Shown in pieces: positions 1 to 11,986 of a stretch of DNA of 23,188 nt (its first letter is position 1; every line of letters starts with the position of its first letter). The translations under genes were made by a program, and so were the position numbers. The notes beneath the pieces are model-generated. The model had not been told where the DNA came from and searched no databases. It saw only the letters and a list, made by a program, of their open reading frames with translations. This DNA is from Sphacelaria rigidula (taxonomy: Eukaryota; Phaeophyceae; Sphacelariales): positions 1 to 23,188 of the forward strand of contig CAXNAA020000279.1 in assembly GCA_964200075.2 (NCBI GenBank), written 5' to 3'.

Positions 1-445
1 ATGCACCCCTGCATCCTTCGGTCTGTAGAGTAGGCGTTTTGTGTTGTGACAAAGGAATGATTCCGAACCCCAAATGTGGATAGTCTTATCCAGTCTTCCT
101 GCGGGGGGGTGGTTGTCAAAGGGTTAAGACTTGGCAAGCGCTCACTACCCACCGATCCCTAGAATTTTACAGGTAGCTTCTTGTGATCTGCAGACGTTTC
201 TTGACGTTGTATCCAGCGGGAAGGGAAACAAACGAGAATTACACACTCCGGTCCGCAATTTTCTCCTAAAGTTCTAGCGAACAACAACCAAACTTTGTAG
301 ACTAAACTGCTGTAGAACTTCATTCGGAGATCGCAGCACCGCACGAACTCTTTGTTGTTCCCTCTTGGACCCATTTCCCCTCTGCCACATTGTCGCGTCC
401 TGCGCCCTGCTGCGAGCAGGATCCTGCACAGCAGGAGTCCAGGTA
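1..445. other. Upstream region of the first secreted-protein gene
   Basis: No convincing coding exon is seen here. A short G-run lies near 103-110. The stretch just before the proposed start at 446 probably holds the 5' UTR and promoter, but I see no clear TATA element. The start ATG is preceded by CCAGGTA, which resembles a splice donor, so an upstream non-coding exon cannot be excluded. Confidence 0.4.
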
Positions 446-3400
446 ATGAAACGCACGACACCAGGGAGCATGCCTCTTGTTCTCCCCCTTCTTTTTGCCC
501 TTGCTGGCACGCTATCCTCGACGGCAACAAAGTTGACTTCCACCGTCCCTGATCATGAACGTCAGGTATGCATGCGTATGATATTGCTGAACTTGGTCAT
601 CGCATCGGTTTTTGAATAAAAAGACAGTTGAGCGTCAGGAGAGAACGAGCACGTGGAACGCTTGATGATTTGTCATCTCGTCCTGTAGAGGCCAGGGTAT
701 GGGTTCTGCCGAGGAGACATTGTAGACTATACAACATGTTGAACCAGACCCGTAGGATCAGAACCGGCGTCTTCAAGGATCTTCGTCGGAGTTTTTTCCA
801 CTCGTACGTCGTGTGACGAATCTTGGGATTCGGGAAAGTGATCACACCGAGACACGCCCGCTCTCACTCTTGAATCCTGAACTCTCAAGACTTGGAGCCC
901 TCGAAGAAACGTCTCGATCTCCACCTCTCCTTCCTCGTAAGACTGGGTCCACTTGGTCTACGCTTGGCATTCCTTGCCAATCAATAAGAGAGGGATCGGC
1001 CAGCCTTTGGTGGTGGGATAAAACCACCAACCTGTAGATTCACTCACTCTGCCGAGTTAGCTGGCATCTACATAAAGTGGATTAGCTGGCATCTAGATCT
1101 AGCTGGCATCTAGTCTAGATTATTGGCGTCAAGACGAAGAGCATCTTTTGTAAACGTACTGAACAGAACAGTCGGTAGGTTGTCGTCGTTCAGGGGGTAG
1201 ACTCGGCGTAGTGTGGAGGTTAGCGCTGCTGATGACAGCTTGATCAATACCGGATACCGGATACGGCAAGTTGCTGCTGTCCCAAAGAGAGTTGATTCGT
1301 ATTTTTTCACTATCGGTCTGCCAAGGTTCTCACTCCATCACACACCACAAGCTTTATTTTGTCGTACAAGAAATTCAGGCCTTCATGGAAGTTTTGAGGG
1401 GATCGTCGACCCGCTAGGTCCTATCCCCATTGAAACCAAAATCGCAATCAGCCATCCAACAGGTACAAGGCTTCAAATCAAGTGCGTGGCCCCGCTGTCG
1501 GAGAATTGGGTAAGAGGAATGACGATGAACAATGAGTGTGTGTACTTTTTCAACGTGGAACATGTGTGAGAATAACTTTCCTCGTCGAACGCGTGCGCTC
1601 GTGTTTGAGCCATGCCACGATAGGGGTTCACGATATAGGACCAAAAGTGTCTTGGCAGTGTCTGGGAAGGCGTAGGATGTGGCCGAATACAGCATGTTTG
1701 TTCGATTCATGGTGTCATTGGGGCTTACAAAACCAAGGCAGAGTCAAATCTACAGGCCTCAGCGCCTCAGCCGCTCGCAATGGTAGTGTGGACACTGTCA
1801 AGCCCAGACACAAAATTGTGAACCCCTACCGTGGCATGGCTCGTTTGCAGCTTCACAGCATCTCTTCCAAGAGCGAATTCCATCATGGCGAAGGCCACAA
1901 CAGCATTCTTGACGTAGATCTATTTGTTTGTTTGCTTGCGGTGTTGTTCGTGCACGTCATGAGGTGACACCACTACAAAAATGCGAAGGGTATCACTTTG
2001 TCCATGCTTTGCTCGCAGGTGAGTACCCCTCGCGCCGTCGTGGGAGTGATCGACCACCAGGGGCGAAAGCTGCAGGGTGACGGTGAGATTGATAACAAAC
2101 AAGGAAGTGTTCAGCTTTCATCTTGTTTTGATTGGATGCTAGATGCATTCGCGCTTGTTAGAATGTCGAAGCTTTGGTTGTTGACTCTTCACAGATGGTT
2201 TGCAATGAAGGGTCTGCCCTCCGCAACTGCGTCAGGGCGCACCAGAGTAGGGCTCTTCTTGCATCTGCTGTAGTTCTAGCCCGGATCCCCCTTGATCTCG
2301 AATGCAGTCATACGCTCCGTCAGTCCGTGTGTGGTCGTCAGGGGCTAGTGGTAACGCGGTAGAACATATCATCGCAAGCAGGTCTTCGGCAAAGCGCATG
2401 CCCGTGAGAGAATCTCAACACACATATCCTTGCCGCGCGTCATATCTGCCTGAGCGTCAAAAGCGTTTGGGTTTTTCGCTCGATGTTCGGCAATGTATTT
2501 CTCAGCCTTTCCATGAACCACTGTGTGGGTGTCGTGTTTACCCCGGCCCAGCTATACTCGTACTGTGCCTTCGTCGTCTTCTGTGTTTTCAGCTGCTGTA
2601 TGTACTTTGTCGCTGCACCTTTGCTAGTCTTCTAAAGAAAGCGATTCACATGTGCCGGTCTCAACATTCCCTTCCCATCCGGCAATAATCTACTCGGACT
2701 TCATTTGCACGTCTGGCTATAGTATTGCGACGTGTTCCGGCCCGTGCTGACGGTGCCATCGACGTAAATCGGTCTGTAGGTCGCTAACTTGTTTGTCTCG
2801 ATTGGCTTGTTGTCACAGCAGCCAGCGACAGCAGCTACGTTGAGGCCGCAGCCCAGACAGCTGTTTCCGTTTCCGCCACCGCCTACGACGAGCGCCCCGG
2901 GGATGCCCGTGGCTGCGGGGAAGATGGGTGCCTGCCCGCTCTGGCCTACGACGGCGACGGTGACGACGACGGGTCCAGATGGTCGTGTGCCAAGAAACTT
3001 GTACCCGACGGCGGCCAGTGCGAGATCATGTTCAGCTTCGAGACCCCCCAGGACATCGTGGGCCTGAAAGTGTCCTTCTGGAAGGGTGATGAGCGCACCC
3101 GTACGCTGAAGGTTATAATGTGTTGGGTGCAACAAGCAGTTGGGGGCCACATGCAACGCCGCTGTGCACAGCGAAGAGTTCAGCAACATTGATGGCGATG
3201 AACGATTTTGTTTTCTGTCCTCCATTGTGTCGCTCTACGTCCAATTACTGAGAAGATTCGAATCTATACATGGAGGAAATACGTGGAGTTTTCTCTCGAT
3301 TATCACACCTAGATTCGTGGCGTCGCAGTTCCAACTTCTTTCATTTCAATGACGTGCTTCTGCAGGTGACAATGAACGGAGAAAAGATTGGGGAGTTCGA

Positions 3401-6400
3401 ATCTACAGCCGGGGCTACCACAACATCCTACGACATTCAAAGGAACGACGTGCTCACTGTCACCCTCGAGTCCATCGGACTCGACACTACAGGGTGGATC
3501 AGTCTGCTCGAGGTCAGTCGAGGTGTCGACATGCGGTAATATCCCCACAGGTCTATACGGTCGTGGGAATTGTCCTCTTTGCGCCCTGCGCCACCCGGGC
3601 AAAACTGGCGTCCTCCTCCATGCCAATTTCTTCTTCCAGTACTTCCACACTGTCGAACCGGGTGCACCAGACCACGCTTTCCTCTTCGTGCCATCTACGC
3701 CTTGTCATGGTCTGTGATCTTGTCAGGTGAACTTGATGGTTGCACCTGTTGGTGGCTCTGATGATGATTCGACGGACGATGAAGGAATCGACGACGACGA
3801 CTCGGGTGAGCTACGAACAAGCTGTGTAAAATGCCTGATCAGTTGACGTGCTCCTTGAAAAATGGCTTGTTTTAATGCCCTCATTCTACATGTGTCGCTA
3901 TTCACTCCATAGTTTGTAGAGTTGCTTGTGCAGGCGAAATACCAAGCTACGTGGCATTGGATGGCTGAGTAATAAGCGGACGCAATTCTTCAGCGAATTC
4001 TTCTGTCACATCCACTATCAGCACGTGCTGGAACATTCCAAGCTTTTGCGGCCAAAAGCTGGTTAAATCTAAAATTTGTTGCTTGAAGCTCTCGAAGTAT
4101 AGTTTGTCGTGAGGCTAACTTCATTGCCTCCACGCATTAATAGTTGTTTCGGTTAGATGCGAGAGGACAACATGCAGTTCACGCACACGGCTTGTCGTGC
4201 ACGGTAGCAAACCGGGGTGCAAGCGCCTATTGTACTGTACCCCACGATCGTGCGATGCGGGGGCCTAGACCCGGCGCAACAAATGGAAGTTGCCTACGTT
4301 CGCGGGGCAGTGTGTAGATGGTCCATTTATAAGAGATCTCCCGTGACGATGTACTACATGTACTAGTTTCATAACGATAAGGCCCCAACTTGACCCCGAT
4401 TGTGCATTACCCAACCTTCCGCCGTCTTCTGCAATTCAGATATTACCACCACTCCGGCTCCGAACACTCCGGCTCCGAACACTCCGGCTCCGAACACTCC
4501 GACTCCTACCACTCCGGTCCCTTTCACTGCGGCACCCACCCCTTTGACTCCTACCAACTCCTCTTTGGAGTTTGTGAGTGACGTGCGCTTAGAGTTCGGA
4601 GACGATGTCACTATACTGGGGTGTTCGGATTCATGGATTTACGTGGAATCCCCTAGTGCACCTACCGTTCAAGCAGACGAGCTCTTGCTCATTACGAATG
4701 TTCAAGAAGGTGTGTCGTACTCGGACACCCTTGTTGATTCGTGTGAATGTTTCCCGCTGACGAGGAGGATTGTTGGGGTTGAAGCTACGCAGGAACACGA
4801 TGGGATCAGTTGTTCTGGGTCTTCTTGTTGGGTCCTGACCTCAGAACTACTGACCCCACTTGGCACAATCTCTAGTACGGACGTTGAAGACCTCGCTTTG
4901 ACGGATTTCCAAGACATTCCCTGGGAGTCTTTCTTGGGGGACATATGTGCTCCAAGTGAGACTAACGGCCGTAAATTATTGGGAGAGTGTAGGGATTCAT
5001 GGGAAGCGGGGAGTGATGGGGTTTGCCCGTATAACTCTTGTCCAGCCGATAACTGCTACTATTGTTCCAACGACAGCCCCGGTGGCTGTGATAATGGGTG
5101 TGGTCCGGCGAGTTTTCCGGGTGCAGTTACTGAATTTATCGCGGACGTTACACCATTCGGTAACGGGTGCTGTAACCATGACCACTGCTGGGTTGCTACG
5201 GGTGAAAAGGACCTCTGTGACGAAGCGTTCTTGCGGGATAATCTTGAAGGATGTCGGAATACGTTTGGAATTTCCGCCTACATTCTGCAGAGTTTATATG
5301 CCTCTTGTAACCTTGTCGGCGCAGCCTTTTATCTTCTTGTTGCTTCGAGGGGGGACACACCTTTCGCAGAGGCTGTTGCAAAACAGGAAGCGTGGAACCA
5401 AGTCTGCGATTGCCCCGACCCGGAAGCAAGCCTAGCCTCCGGCGAATGCGTAACAGTGAGTGACCTAGCTCATGTGAACACAGTAGCCTTTAGGCGTCGC
5501 GGAGGATCTAGCATAGACATCCAGTACCCGTCCACGAGGACGATTTGAAACGAGGGAAGCATTTAGACCTTTGGCAGTTCTCCTTGATGTTCAACTCATA
5601 GCCGTACTGCTCACTGTTTCCTTCATGACGCCTGCTTTTGGCTTGATCCGCAGCTCGCACCGACCGGGTCCGGACCCACACCCACGTCCCAACCCCAACC
5701 GATAAGTCTTGGCGGACGGCATTTTGTGGTGCTCCGCAATGCGATGTCGACATCTCATGCACGTGTGTTCATACGAATGGTCAATCTTCCAGGCGGCCTC
5801 CTCCAAGACGATGGGCCAACTCTTGCTTAGTCTAACCGTTTTCCCGCGAGTTTACTGGGGGATACATAACCTAAAGAGTCACTGTTTTCACCACGAGGAA
5901 CCGTTGATGCGACGAACCGGGGATCTGGTGAAAGAACTTGTTGCCTTGTTATTCAGATCACTGTTGCGCTATGTTTAGGATGCAACAGCAACATACCACA
6001 CGTATTACGTACTGTTGTTTTCTTCACGTTTGTGAGCTGACCCCATGACCACCCTCCCATCTTTCTCTGCTTCGATCCTTGCATCATTCCTTCTTGGATC
6101 CGCCGGCAGGACGAGCCGAAGCGAGGTAAGGAGAGAGGGAATGAGCAGGACCTGCACTGGATTTCTATCGGAATGACGACGAGACGTTTTTTTATGGACA
6201 TCTTCTTTGACAACCCTGCACGTTTACAGTTCGGGGTTCATTCCTTGTTGTAACCTTTCCTATTTCATTTGTCTCTTGCGAGCACGAGCGGCTCAATGTT
6301 CACCCACAGCACGGAGCAAACACCTTGCGCCTGTCCCTTGGCGTCTGTTCGCTGGTAGCAGCTGGATCACGTTTTGACCTGAAGTTGTTGGATCAAGTAC

Positions 6401-8540
6401 TTCCTGCCGCCGCACGTTCCACCTTGTCTGAACCCCAACATCAGGCGGATCGTCGGACGGCGACCCGCATTTGCGAACCTACGATGGCACCAGATTTGAC
6501 TGCCACGGACAGGGTGAGTTCGTGCTCACCAAGGCGGCCGCCACAGAGACCGAGGTTCAGGCCCGCTTCCAGCAATGGAGCCAAAACCTAAACCCGGCCG
6601 TCACCGTGACCACCGGCATTGCAGCGCGCGAGGGTACCTCCTCCTTGGTTCAGGTGACGACGGCCGCCTCTGGCGGCGTCGAGATCTTGGTTGATGGAGA
6701 GCCGTACGACGAAAGTGCTGATTCTTCAGCTGTCACCGGAGTCACGCTGCAGGTCACATCGTCTCGGGTGGAGATGGCGTTTGTTTCGGGAGTGGACGTG
6801 TTTGTATCCGCCAGCATTAACGGCATGTTGAGGGTCAACGTGTATGCACCAGTTTCTTTGGCCACGACCGGTCTTCTCGGCAACAACAACGGGGAACTGG
6901 GAGACGATTTTGCGGTGAGCGCGTAAGAAGTTTTTGTCTGGACCGTTTTTGTCCCACAACCAACACAATAAACCCTCACTGTCTGGAACTAACAAAAGCC
7001 TCTTATGCTAGACTCCCGTGACGTAACTCGGGAGGTGTTTCGTCGGTGATTCTATGTTCATCTTTCAAGAAAAAACCCTGATGCACAGACGACGCGACGA
7101 TTCTCTCAGTCCCGCAATGCATGCGTGTACGCGTGTGCCCAAACAAGATTGTGCCCCAGCAACACCTTGGTTGGCGTTGCAGTGTCTACTGTACAGAGTT
7201 CAGCAAGCTCTCACCTAAACGGAGGCCGTTGTTTTTTCATCTTGTTACTCGTGCAAGTGTTTGCGCCTCTACACTTACGTTCTTCTTAGAACCCTTATTC
7301 TCCATGTTGACTCAACGAAGTTCATCGAGTAGATAGAGTAGGAAAGGGTGTTGACGCTCCAGACCTCCCTTCATGTGTTGACCGCGACAGACCGCGGACG
7401 GAGAGGCTGTTGGCTTCGCAACCACCTATCCGACAAGAGCAGAAGGAACGAACTACTGCACCACGAACTGGTGTACCATCGAGGGTTCGTCCATCTTCAC
7501 GTACGCCGAGGGGGAGGGCCACAGCACGTTCGATTTGTGCGACGCGGTCTACTCGGCTCCCGTGTTGCCCGATGCCATCCCGGCAGCAATTACCGAGGTA
7601 CACGCGCTTTCGGCCGTATCGCTCTTCCAGGGAGAGATTTAACGGACTTCTCCTCTCCGTCCCTTGAGCATCGGAGTTTGTCGTCTTGCGTTTTGCGTGC
7701 GAGCTTCGTTATTTCGTGTGCAGACTACAACAGTTGACGTTGCTTTGGTTTCTCACCGAAGAATATGGAGCTTATTTCGTGATCGATCGTAGAGTGTCAT
7801 ATGCTGTCGTACTTCTTGTCGTCAAACCTGATCCTCTTCCTCCTCAGCGATGCCATGTTGACCAGCTCGACGCGACCTCCTCACGCCGCCTTCCCTCGAA
7901 AATTCCTGTTTCAGCTGTGCGGCGACAACGCGGAATGCATCTTAGATGCCCTTCTCGCTGGCGAGGAGGTGGGCCAGGCGACGCTCGATGCGCAAGCGGA
8001 GGACCAACTCTACCAGGAAGAAGTCGCGGGTGAGTGTGTTGAAAGAGCGGCGTTAGTGCTGTGTTCGGTTGTAACCCGTTCGTCTTTGCTGCTAAACCTT
8101 CCGAGTTCACGGGGTCGATCAACTCGGAAGCCGTCGGCCTCGTGTTGACGAGTGCACTAGAGACATATTGCTTAGAAGATTATTCAAGAATATTCATGAA
8201 CCTTGAAACTGATACACCAATTGCATGGATTATGCACAACTGCAGCCGGTGGAGGTGAGGGCGAGGAGGCGAGCTATCCCAGAAGTAGCCGCGCGCGTTG
8301 ATAGCACCAACGCTCTGAATCGCTGCAGACTCTGCCTCGTACATCATGCGGAGTCGGCCTCGACAACAGCTTAGCACCACTGGTTGTTCTTGTCTGTCTT
8401 CGCCATACAACCCACAAATAGGCTTGTGCGTCAGCAACTTTTATAGCAGCACCGGCGCGCCACCCTGCACGGCGTGTCCCGACGGAGAGGTTTCCGGCAC
8501 CGGCGCGACCTCGTGCATCCGCCAAGGTGGATCGTTGTAG
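446..8540 (+). CDS. Secreted mosaic protein: F5/8-C-like, PLA2-like and von Willebrand type D domains (11 exons)
   Basis: Proposed exons: 446-565, 2019-2082, 2819-3111, 3366-3512, 3727-3805, 4440-5455, 6110-6125, 6445-6914, 7391-7597, 7915-8029, 8422-8540. Every junction is GT-AG, the phases agree, and the sum is 2,646 nt (881 residues plus TAG). Residues 1-40 are a signal-peptide exon with a Leu/Ala-rich core. Residues about 65-208 have Asp-Gly and SRWSC followed by a FWKGDERTR-like segment, resembling F5/8-type C/CBM32 galactose-binding domains. Residues 209-275 are an Asp-rich then Thr/Pro-rich linker. A Cys-rich PLA2-like domain carries CCNHDHC with the expected His481-Asp482 dyad, then CDEAF as in secreted PLA2s. 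Residues about 580-840 are a VWD domain, opening GDPHLRTYDG and later LLGNNNGE and NWC. The tail has paired Cys. Expected location is secreted or cell wall. The least certain parts are exon 2, the microexon, the weak GTTATA donor at 3112, and the exon 6 end (5449 is an alternative that also keeps phase). Function is inferred; enzymatic activity is not shown. Confidence 0.7.
566..2018 (+). other. Large first intron (1,453 bp) of the secreted-protein gene
   Basis: The donor is GTATGC at 566 and the acceptor CTCGCAG ends at 2018. It separates the signal-peptide exon from a short 64-nt exon. Apart from the 13-mer repeat at 1058-1112, the one notable stretch is an open frame at 1213-1569. Its later part (about 1400-1515) reads like plausible protein and ends at GTAAGAGG, but I recognise no family. 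It could be a gene relic or chance. No complete gene is supported. Confidence 0.45.
1058..1112. repeat. Three copies of TAGCTGGCATCTA
   Basis: The 13-mer TAGCTGGCATCTA occurs at 1058-1070, 1083-1095 and 1100-1112, inside the first intron of the secreted-protein gene. Spacing is irregular (25 and 17 bp), so this is a small decayed tandem array rather than a regular satellite. No function is evident. Confidence 0.85.
4451..4495 (+). repeat. 15-bp coding minisatellite (Thr-Pro-Ala-Pro-Asn x3)
   Basis: The unit ACTCCGGCTCCGAAC is repeated exactly three times at 4451-4465, 4466-4480 and 4481-4495, followed by a degenerate fourth unit. It lies at the start of exon 6 and encodes part of the Thr/Pro linker between the F5/8-like and PLA2-like regions. 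Being in frame, copy-number change would only alter linker length. Such linkers are commonly O-glycosylated in secreted proteins (general knowledge). Confidence 0.95.
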
Positions 8541-8921
8541 GCTTTCGTCATGGTGGAGTTCCTCTGGTCGTGCGCTCTAGACTCCGGCACACCATATGGC
8601 ATGGAATACGTAATTTGCTGTGACCGATCAGCGGTCACGAGTTGGAAAGAAAGCCGATGTTGAGGTACACCTGCCGCCGCGCCTGGTACAGAAACGTAGC
8701 TCGCGAACCGGACCGCTGGTAGGGCCTAGATTTGATGAAAACGAGAGGTCCCGCAGTATTGAGAACGTTGGATTTTCTCGCCCCTGGACGACCTTCTTGG
8801 ACGACCTTCTTGGAGCTAGGCTTCGACGGAAGGGTGGAAATGTTTTCCCTTGCACGTCACCTTACGATTCACCTTAATATTTTCGTGCGCCAACGAACCG
8901 TAGCGTACATGAATTCACCTA
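8541..8921. other. Short spacer between the two secreted-protein genes
   Basis: These 381 bp must contain the 3' UTR of the upstream gene and the promoter of the downstream one. A short direct duplication (GACGACCTTCTTGGA, about 8788-8815) is visible. I see no coding exon and no strong TATA element. Confidence 0.4.
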
Positions 8922-10634
8922 ATGACACGCTTTCGTGTCCGCCGCGGGGTGTTTGCTGACGCCTTGATATCCCTTTTGCTGTTGCCGTGGTTCCTATCTT
9001 GTTCGATCGTGAATGGTATACATCGCTCCTCCGCGGCAGAGCTCGTCGGTCTCAGTGTCCCCGCGAACATCGCCGCTGCCATGGCAGCTGACGTGAGTGT
9101 ACTTTCAAGTAGCTTAAGCACTGGGTGTGTGATCGCGACCCTACGTCTATGGCGGTGCGTATCACGGTTTGCAATGTCCACGTCATCCTGAACTCCACGA
9201 AACGTGGGCTGCCGGCCGCCGTTGATCGCGACGGAGTAGGTTGCCGAAACGTAGTAGTTCTGGCGAGGGAAAGGAGCCTATATCGAAACTCCTCGTGGGG
9301 GGAGCACTACGGTAGAAGTTGGCAGGCCGTCAAACATGACAAAATAGCCATACACAACGCTGAGCTCTGCAATACGACAAGTACAGTGCCGTGGAGAAAC
9401 ACACCAGGCCCGTCCAGCCGGGTCCAGCCTCCTTCGCCCCTTTGCGGGCAGAGCAAAAACGTCAAGTTCCTTTCGTGTTGGTTGGCACAGACAAAAACAC
9501 TTGCTTGTGACCGATTAGTCTCGAGATGCGCGTGGTGTCGTTACTCTGCGGCTTCACAGCGGTGTCAAGATTTCAAAGCAGGACCCCCCCCCTGCCCATT
9601 GCTCATAAACGTACCAACTGTTTCCTCCGCGCGCAGGCAACGGGCGGCTTTGCCGGTCCAGGATCCCTCACCACAACCCCGGTGGGCACGATCGAGCTCA
9701 CCGAGGAGGATGGTGGATCCGTGGCCGTGTCCGGCACATTCGTCCGCGACGACGGCGCGGCGCTGCCCAGCTCGACAACCGTCTTCCTCTACACCGAGAA
9801 CACCGCCCAACCGGACGACTTCATCCGCGGCCAGGAGGCGCTGGACCTCTCTACCGGAGAGTTCTCGACGGTGGTGACCGACATCCCGGCGGGCAGTAGC
9901 AGACTTTTCCTCAGCTTCGTCGTCGTGGACCCCGCGGAGGCACTTGATCCCGCCGGAGCCGACACGGCGTTCGCGCTCGACGTCACTAACTCTGCCTGCA
10001 CCCCGTCGTTGACAATTACCCTGGAGTGGTCTGCCGAATTCTCAGACGTGGATCTCTACGTGCAAGAACCCGGCGGACGTCTCGTCTACTACAGCAACCG
10101 GGTTGGGGTAAGCGCATCACTGGCCGGGGCATTTGGTCAGAAACTATTATTTTCGGTTTGTTGGCGGGCAGTTGGGGATATTGAGCATGGCTTGGCACGC
10201 ACAGAGTCGACGGTACAGCAGCAGCAGTTTTCAGTCGCGTCAAACGTGGCGGTGAGTGCTCCCCAGATACACATACCTAGTCACGGAAGCTGCTGTAGCA
10301 TTCTTGTCGCTGATTCCCGTCCCTTCGCCCAACCCTGCTGGCGATCGCGTAGGACGTCGGGTTCCTTGACAACGACGACACGTCCGGCTTCGGGCCCGAG
10401 AACTACATCATTGACAGCGGACTCGACCCCGGAACCAGCCAGGTCCTTGGCGAGTACCAGGTGTACGTGGAACTCTACAGAGGCGATGCGGCAACGGAGA
10501 CCTGGCGGCTGACCGCTCGCGTTTCCGGGGAAGTGGCCTGGACGGAGGAGGGCGATTTCACCTCCTCCACCACGAGTGAAACTTTCACGGTGCCTCTAAC
10601 TGACTACGATGCCAGTTGCGGAGGTATTGCGTGA
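8922..10634 (+). CDS. Secreted protein with YfaP/DUF2135-like domain (3 exons)
   Basis: Proposed exons 8922-9092, 9637-10107 and 10353-10634 give 924 nt, 307 residues plus TGA. All junctions are phase 0: donors GTGAGT (9093) and GTAAGC (10108), acceptors GCGCAG (9636) and GCGTAG (10352). Residues 1-35 contain a strongly hydrophobic Leu-rich stretch, a good signal peptide. Residues about 60-175 are Thr/Ser/Asp-rich and probably beta-sandwich. Residues about 178-300 match the YfaP/DUF2135 pattern: LEWSAEFSDVDLYVQEPGG, then LDNDDTSGFGPENY across the last intron. Proteins with this domain are generally extracellular or envelope-associated; the biochemical role is unknown. It lies 381 bp downstream of another secreted mosaic gene in the same direction. 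The final TGA lies in GCGTGAGA, which could also be read as a donor, so a further 3' exon is possible. Confidence 0.75.
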
Positions 10635-11986
10635 GATTCTCCCATACAGCCTTCTTTGAGCTAGACGAGACTCTGCTCGTAAGTCGTACACGCGATTCCT
10701 CAATTCATGGCGATCGATTTATATCCCTTGTATACTTTAGATGTAAGAGGGTTGTTCAATTGAGCGGGTACGTTTGCAGTGTTTGCCATTAGGTCCGAAT
10801 ACAGGTAGCTGCGGCTGACACGATCTCACTGCGTGCTGATCGACATGTTCCAGATCTGCTCGCGTTTTCCCGCGAAGCTGATAAGCACCGTTAAAGATTT
10901 GGACACGGCTTATATTTGATAGGGAGATATTTGCCTATTTTCAACTTGCAGCTTTGATGACCGGTCGTGTGCTTCCTGCCGCCGGAAAGACTGTATTATG
11001 CAAAATAATAGATTTGGTGTTCCAGTTTGAACACTACCATGATCATTAGCATGGTTTTTATTTCTTCGTCCCCCCTTTGCTGCAGTCGGGGACTTCTAGA
11101 CATGAAGTAAGGTATGTGGTATGACGTGCATGGACACATTTCCATTAGAACTTACCATATATGCTTTCTGCTCTTTTTTCTCGTGGCCGAGGAGTTGAAA
11201 TTAGCAGGCCTGTACGTGGAGCCGAAGGCTCCAGGTCGGTCGGATGGTAAGGAAAAGCCCGCCGGAAAGCATTTGGGGCACACCATCACCAAATGATGAG
11301 ATGGGAGTTTCGTCCATTTTGATGGTATTTCGGTGGGATGGGAAAGCGGATTGCCACTAGGTGATGGGATGGGGTAGGAAATTATATCGGGTGCTGATGG
11401 GATGGGATGGGAGAGGGTTGAGCCGGGGGCTCTGATGGTATGGGTTTCATAAACGGATTATGGGAACGACGGCTAGCTCCTTGTACGACCGATTTACAGT
11501 CTGGATATGAGATAATAAGTGGTGGCTTCCGATCAATCAAATGGTTTTGAACACCAAGTCCCCTTTCTGTGTTCTTTTCCTTTTTCAACCTCTTGGATAG
11601 GGGCAAAACATTTGTAAGAGAAAGTAAAGGGATCCAAGCAGAGGAACCACAGCGTAGTGGAAATCCCCTTCTCGTCAGGCTGATAGATCAGCGAAACGAC
11701 CCACCGCCAACTCGAGAAGGAGCGCGGTTCGCACGTCGTGGCAGGGCACAAAAAACAAAATAGCTCAAAATGGTTGTTATTGACATTTTGATATCAATTC
11801 CGTCCGCACCGTGTGTTACAACACGGCTTCAACTCCAAACTCGCGAGTTGTTTACTTTGACTCAGAGAGGTAGTAGGTACACGACCCTTGTTACAGCAGT
11901 TGCTCGTGAATGCAGCAGTGCTGCGGGGTAGGTGTCCCATGGCCTTCGGGTCTAGGTATGAGATGCGTGTGCGTCGTAGTGCGGCG
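10635..11986. other. Gene-poor intergenic region with GATGGG-rich segment
   Basis: No exon with supported splice sites or recognisable protein is seen. Between about 11296 and 11440 the DNA is rich in GATGGG/GGGATG units (clusters near 11362-11375 and 11395-11415), a degenerate microsatellite. Small open frames here (for example 11114-11296 and 11569-11763) have no recognisable features and I do not call them genes. Confidence 0.5.

Noticed and set aside
1058-1112. CRISPR-like array.
   Set aside because: Only three 13-bp copies with irregular gaps, in a eukaryotic intron; the units are too short and uneven.
2701-3225. 174-residue minus-strand open frame over the F5/8-like exon.
   Set aside because: It is antisense to an exon with clear domain features and consistent splice phases, so it is a shadow of GC-rich coding DNA.
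446-10634. Genes 1 and 2 as a single transcription unit.
   Set aside because: Exon 11 reaches a stop at 8538-8540, and the next exon begins with ATG and a new signal peptide, so two genes are simpler. cDNA would settle it.
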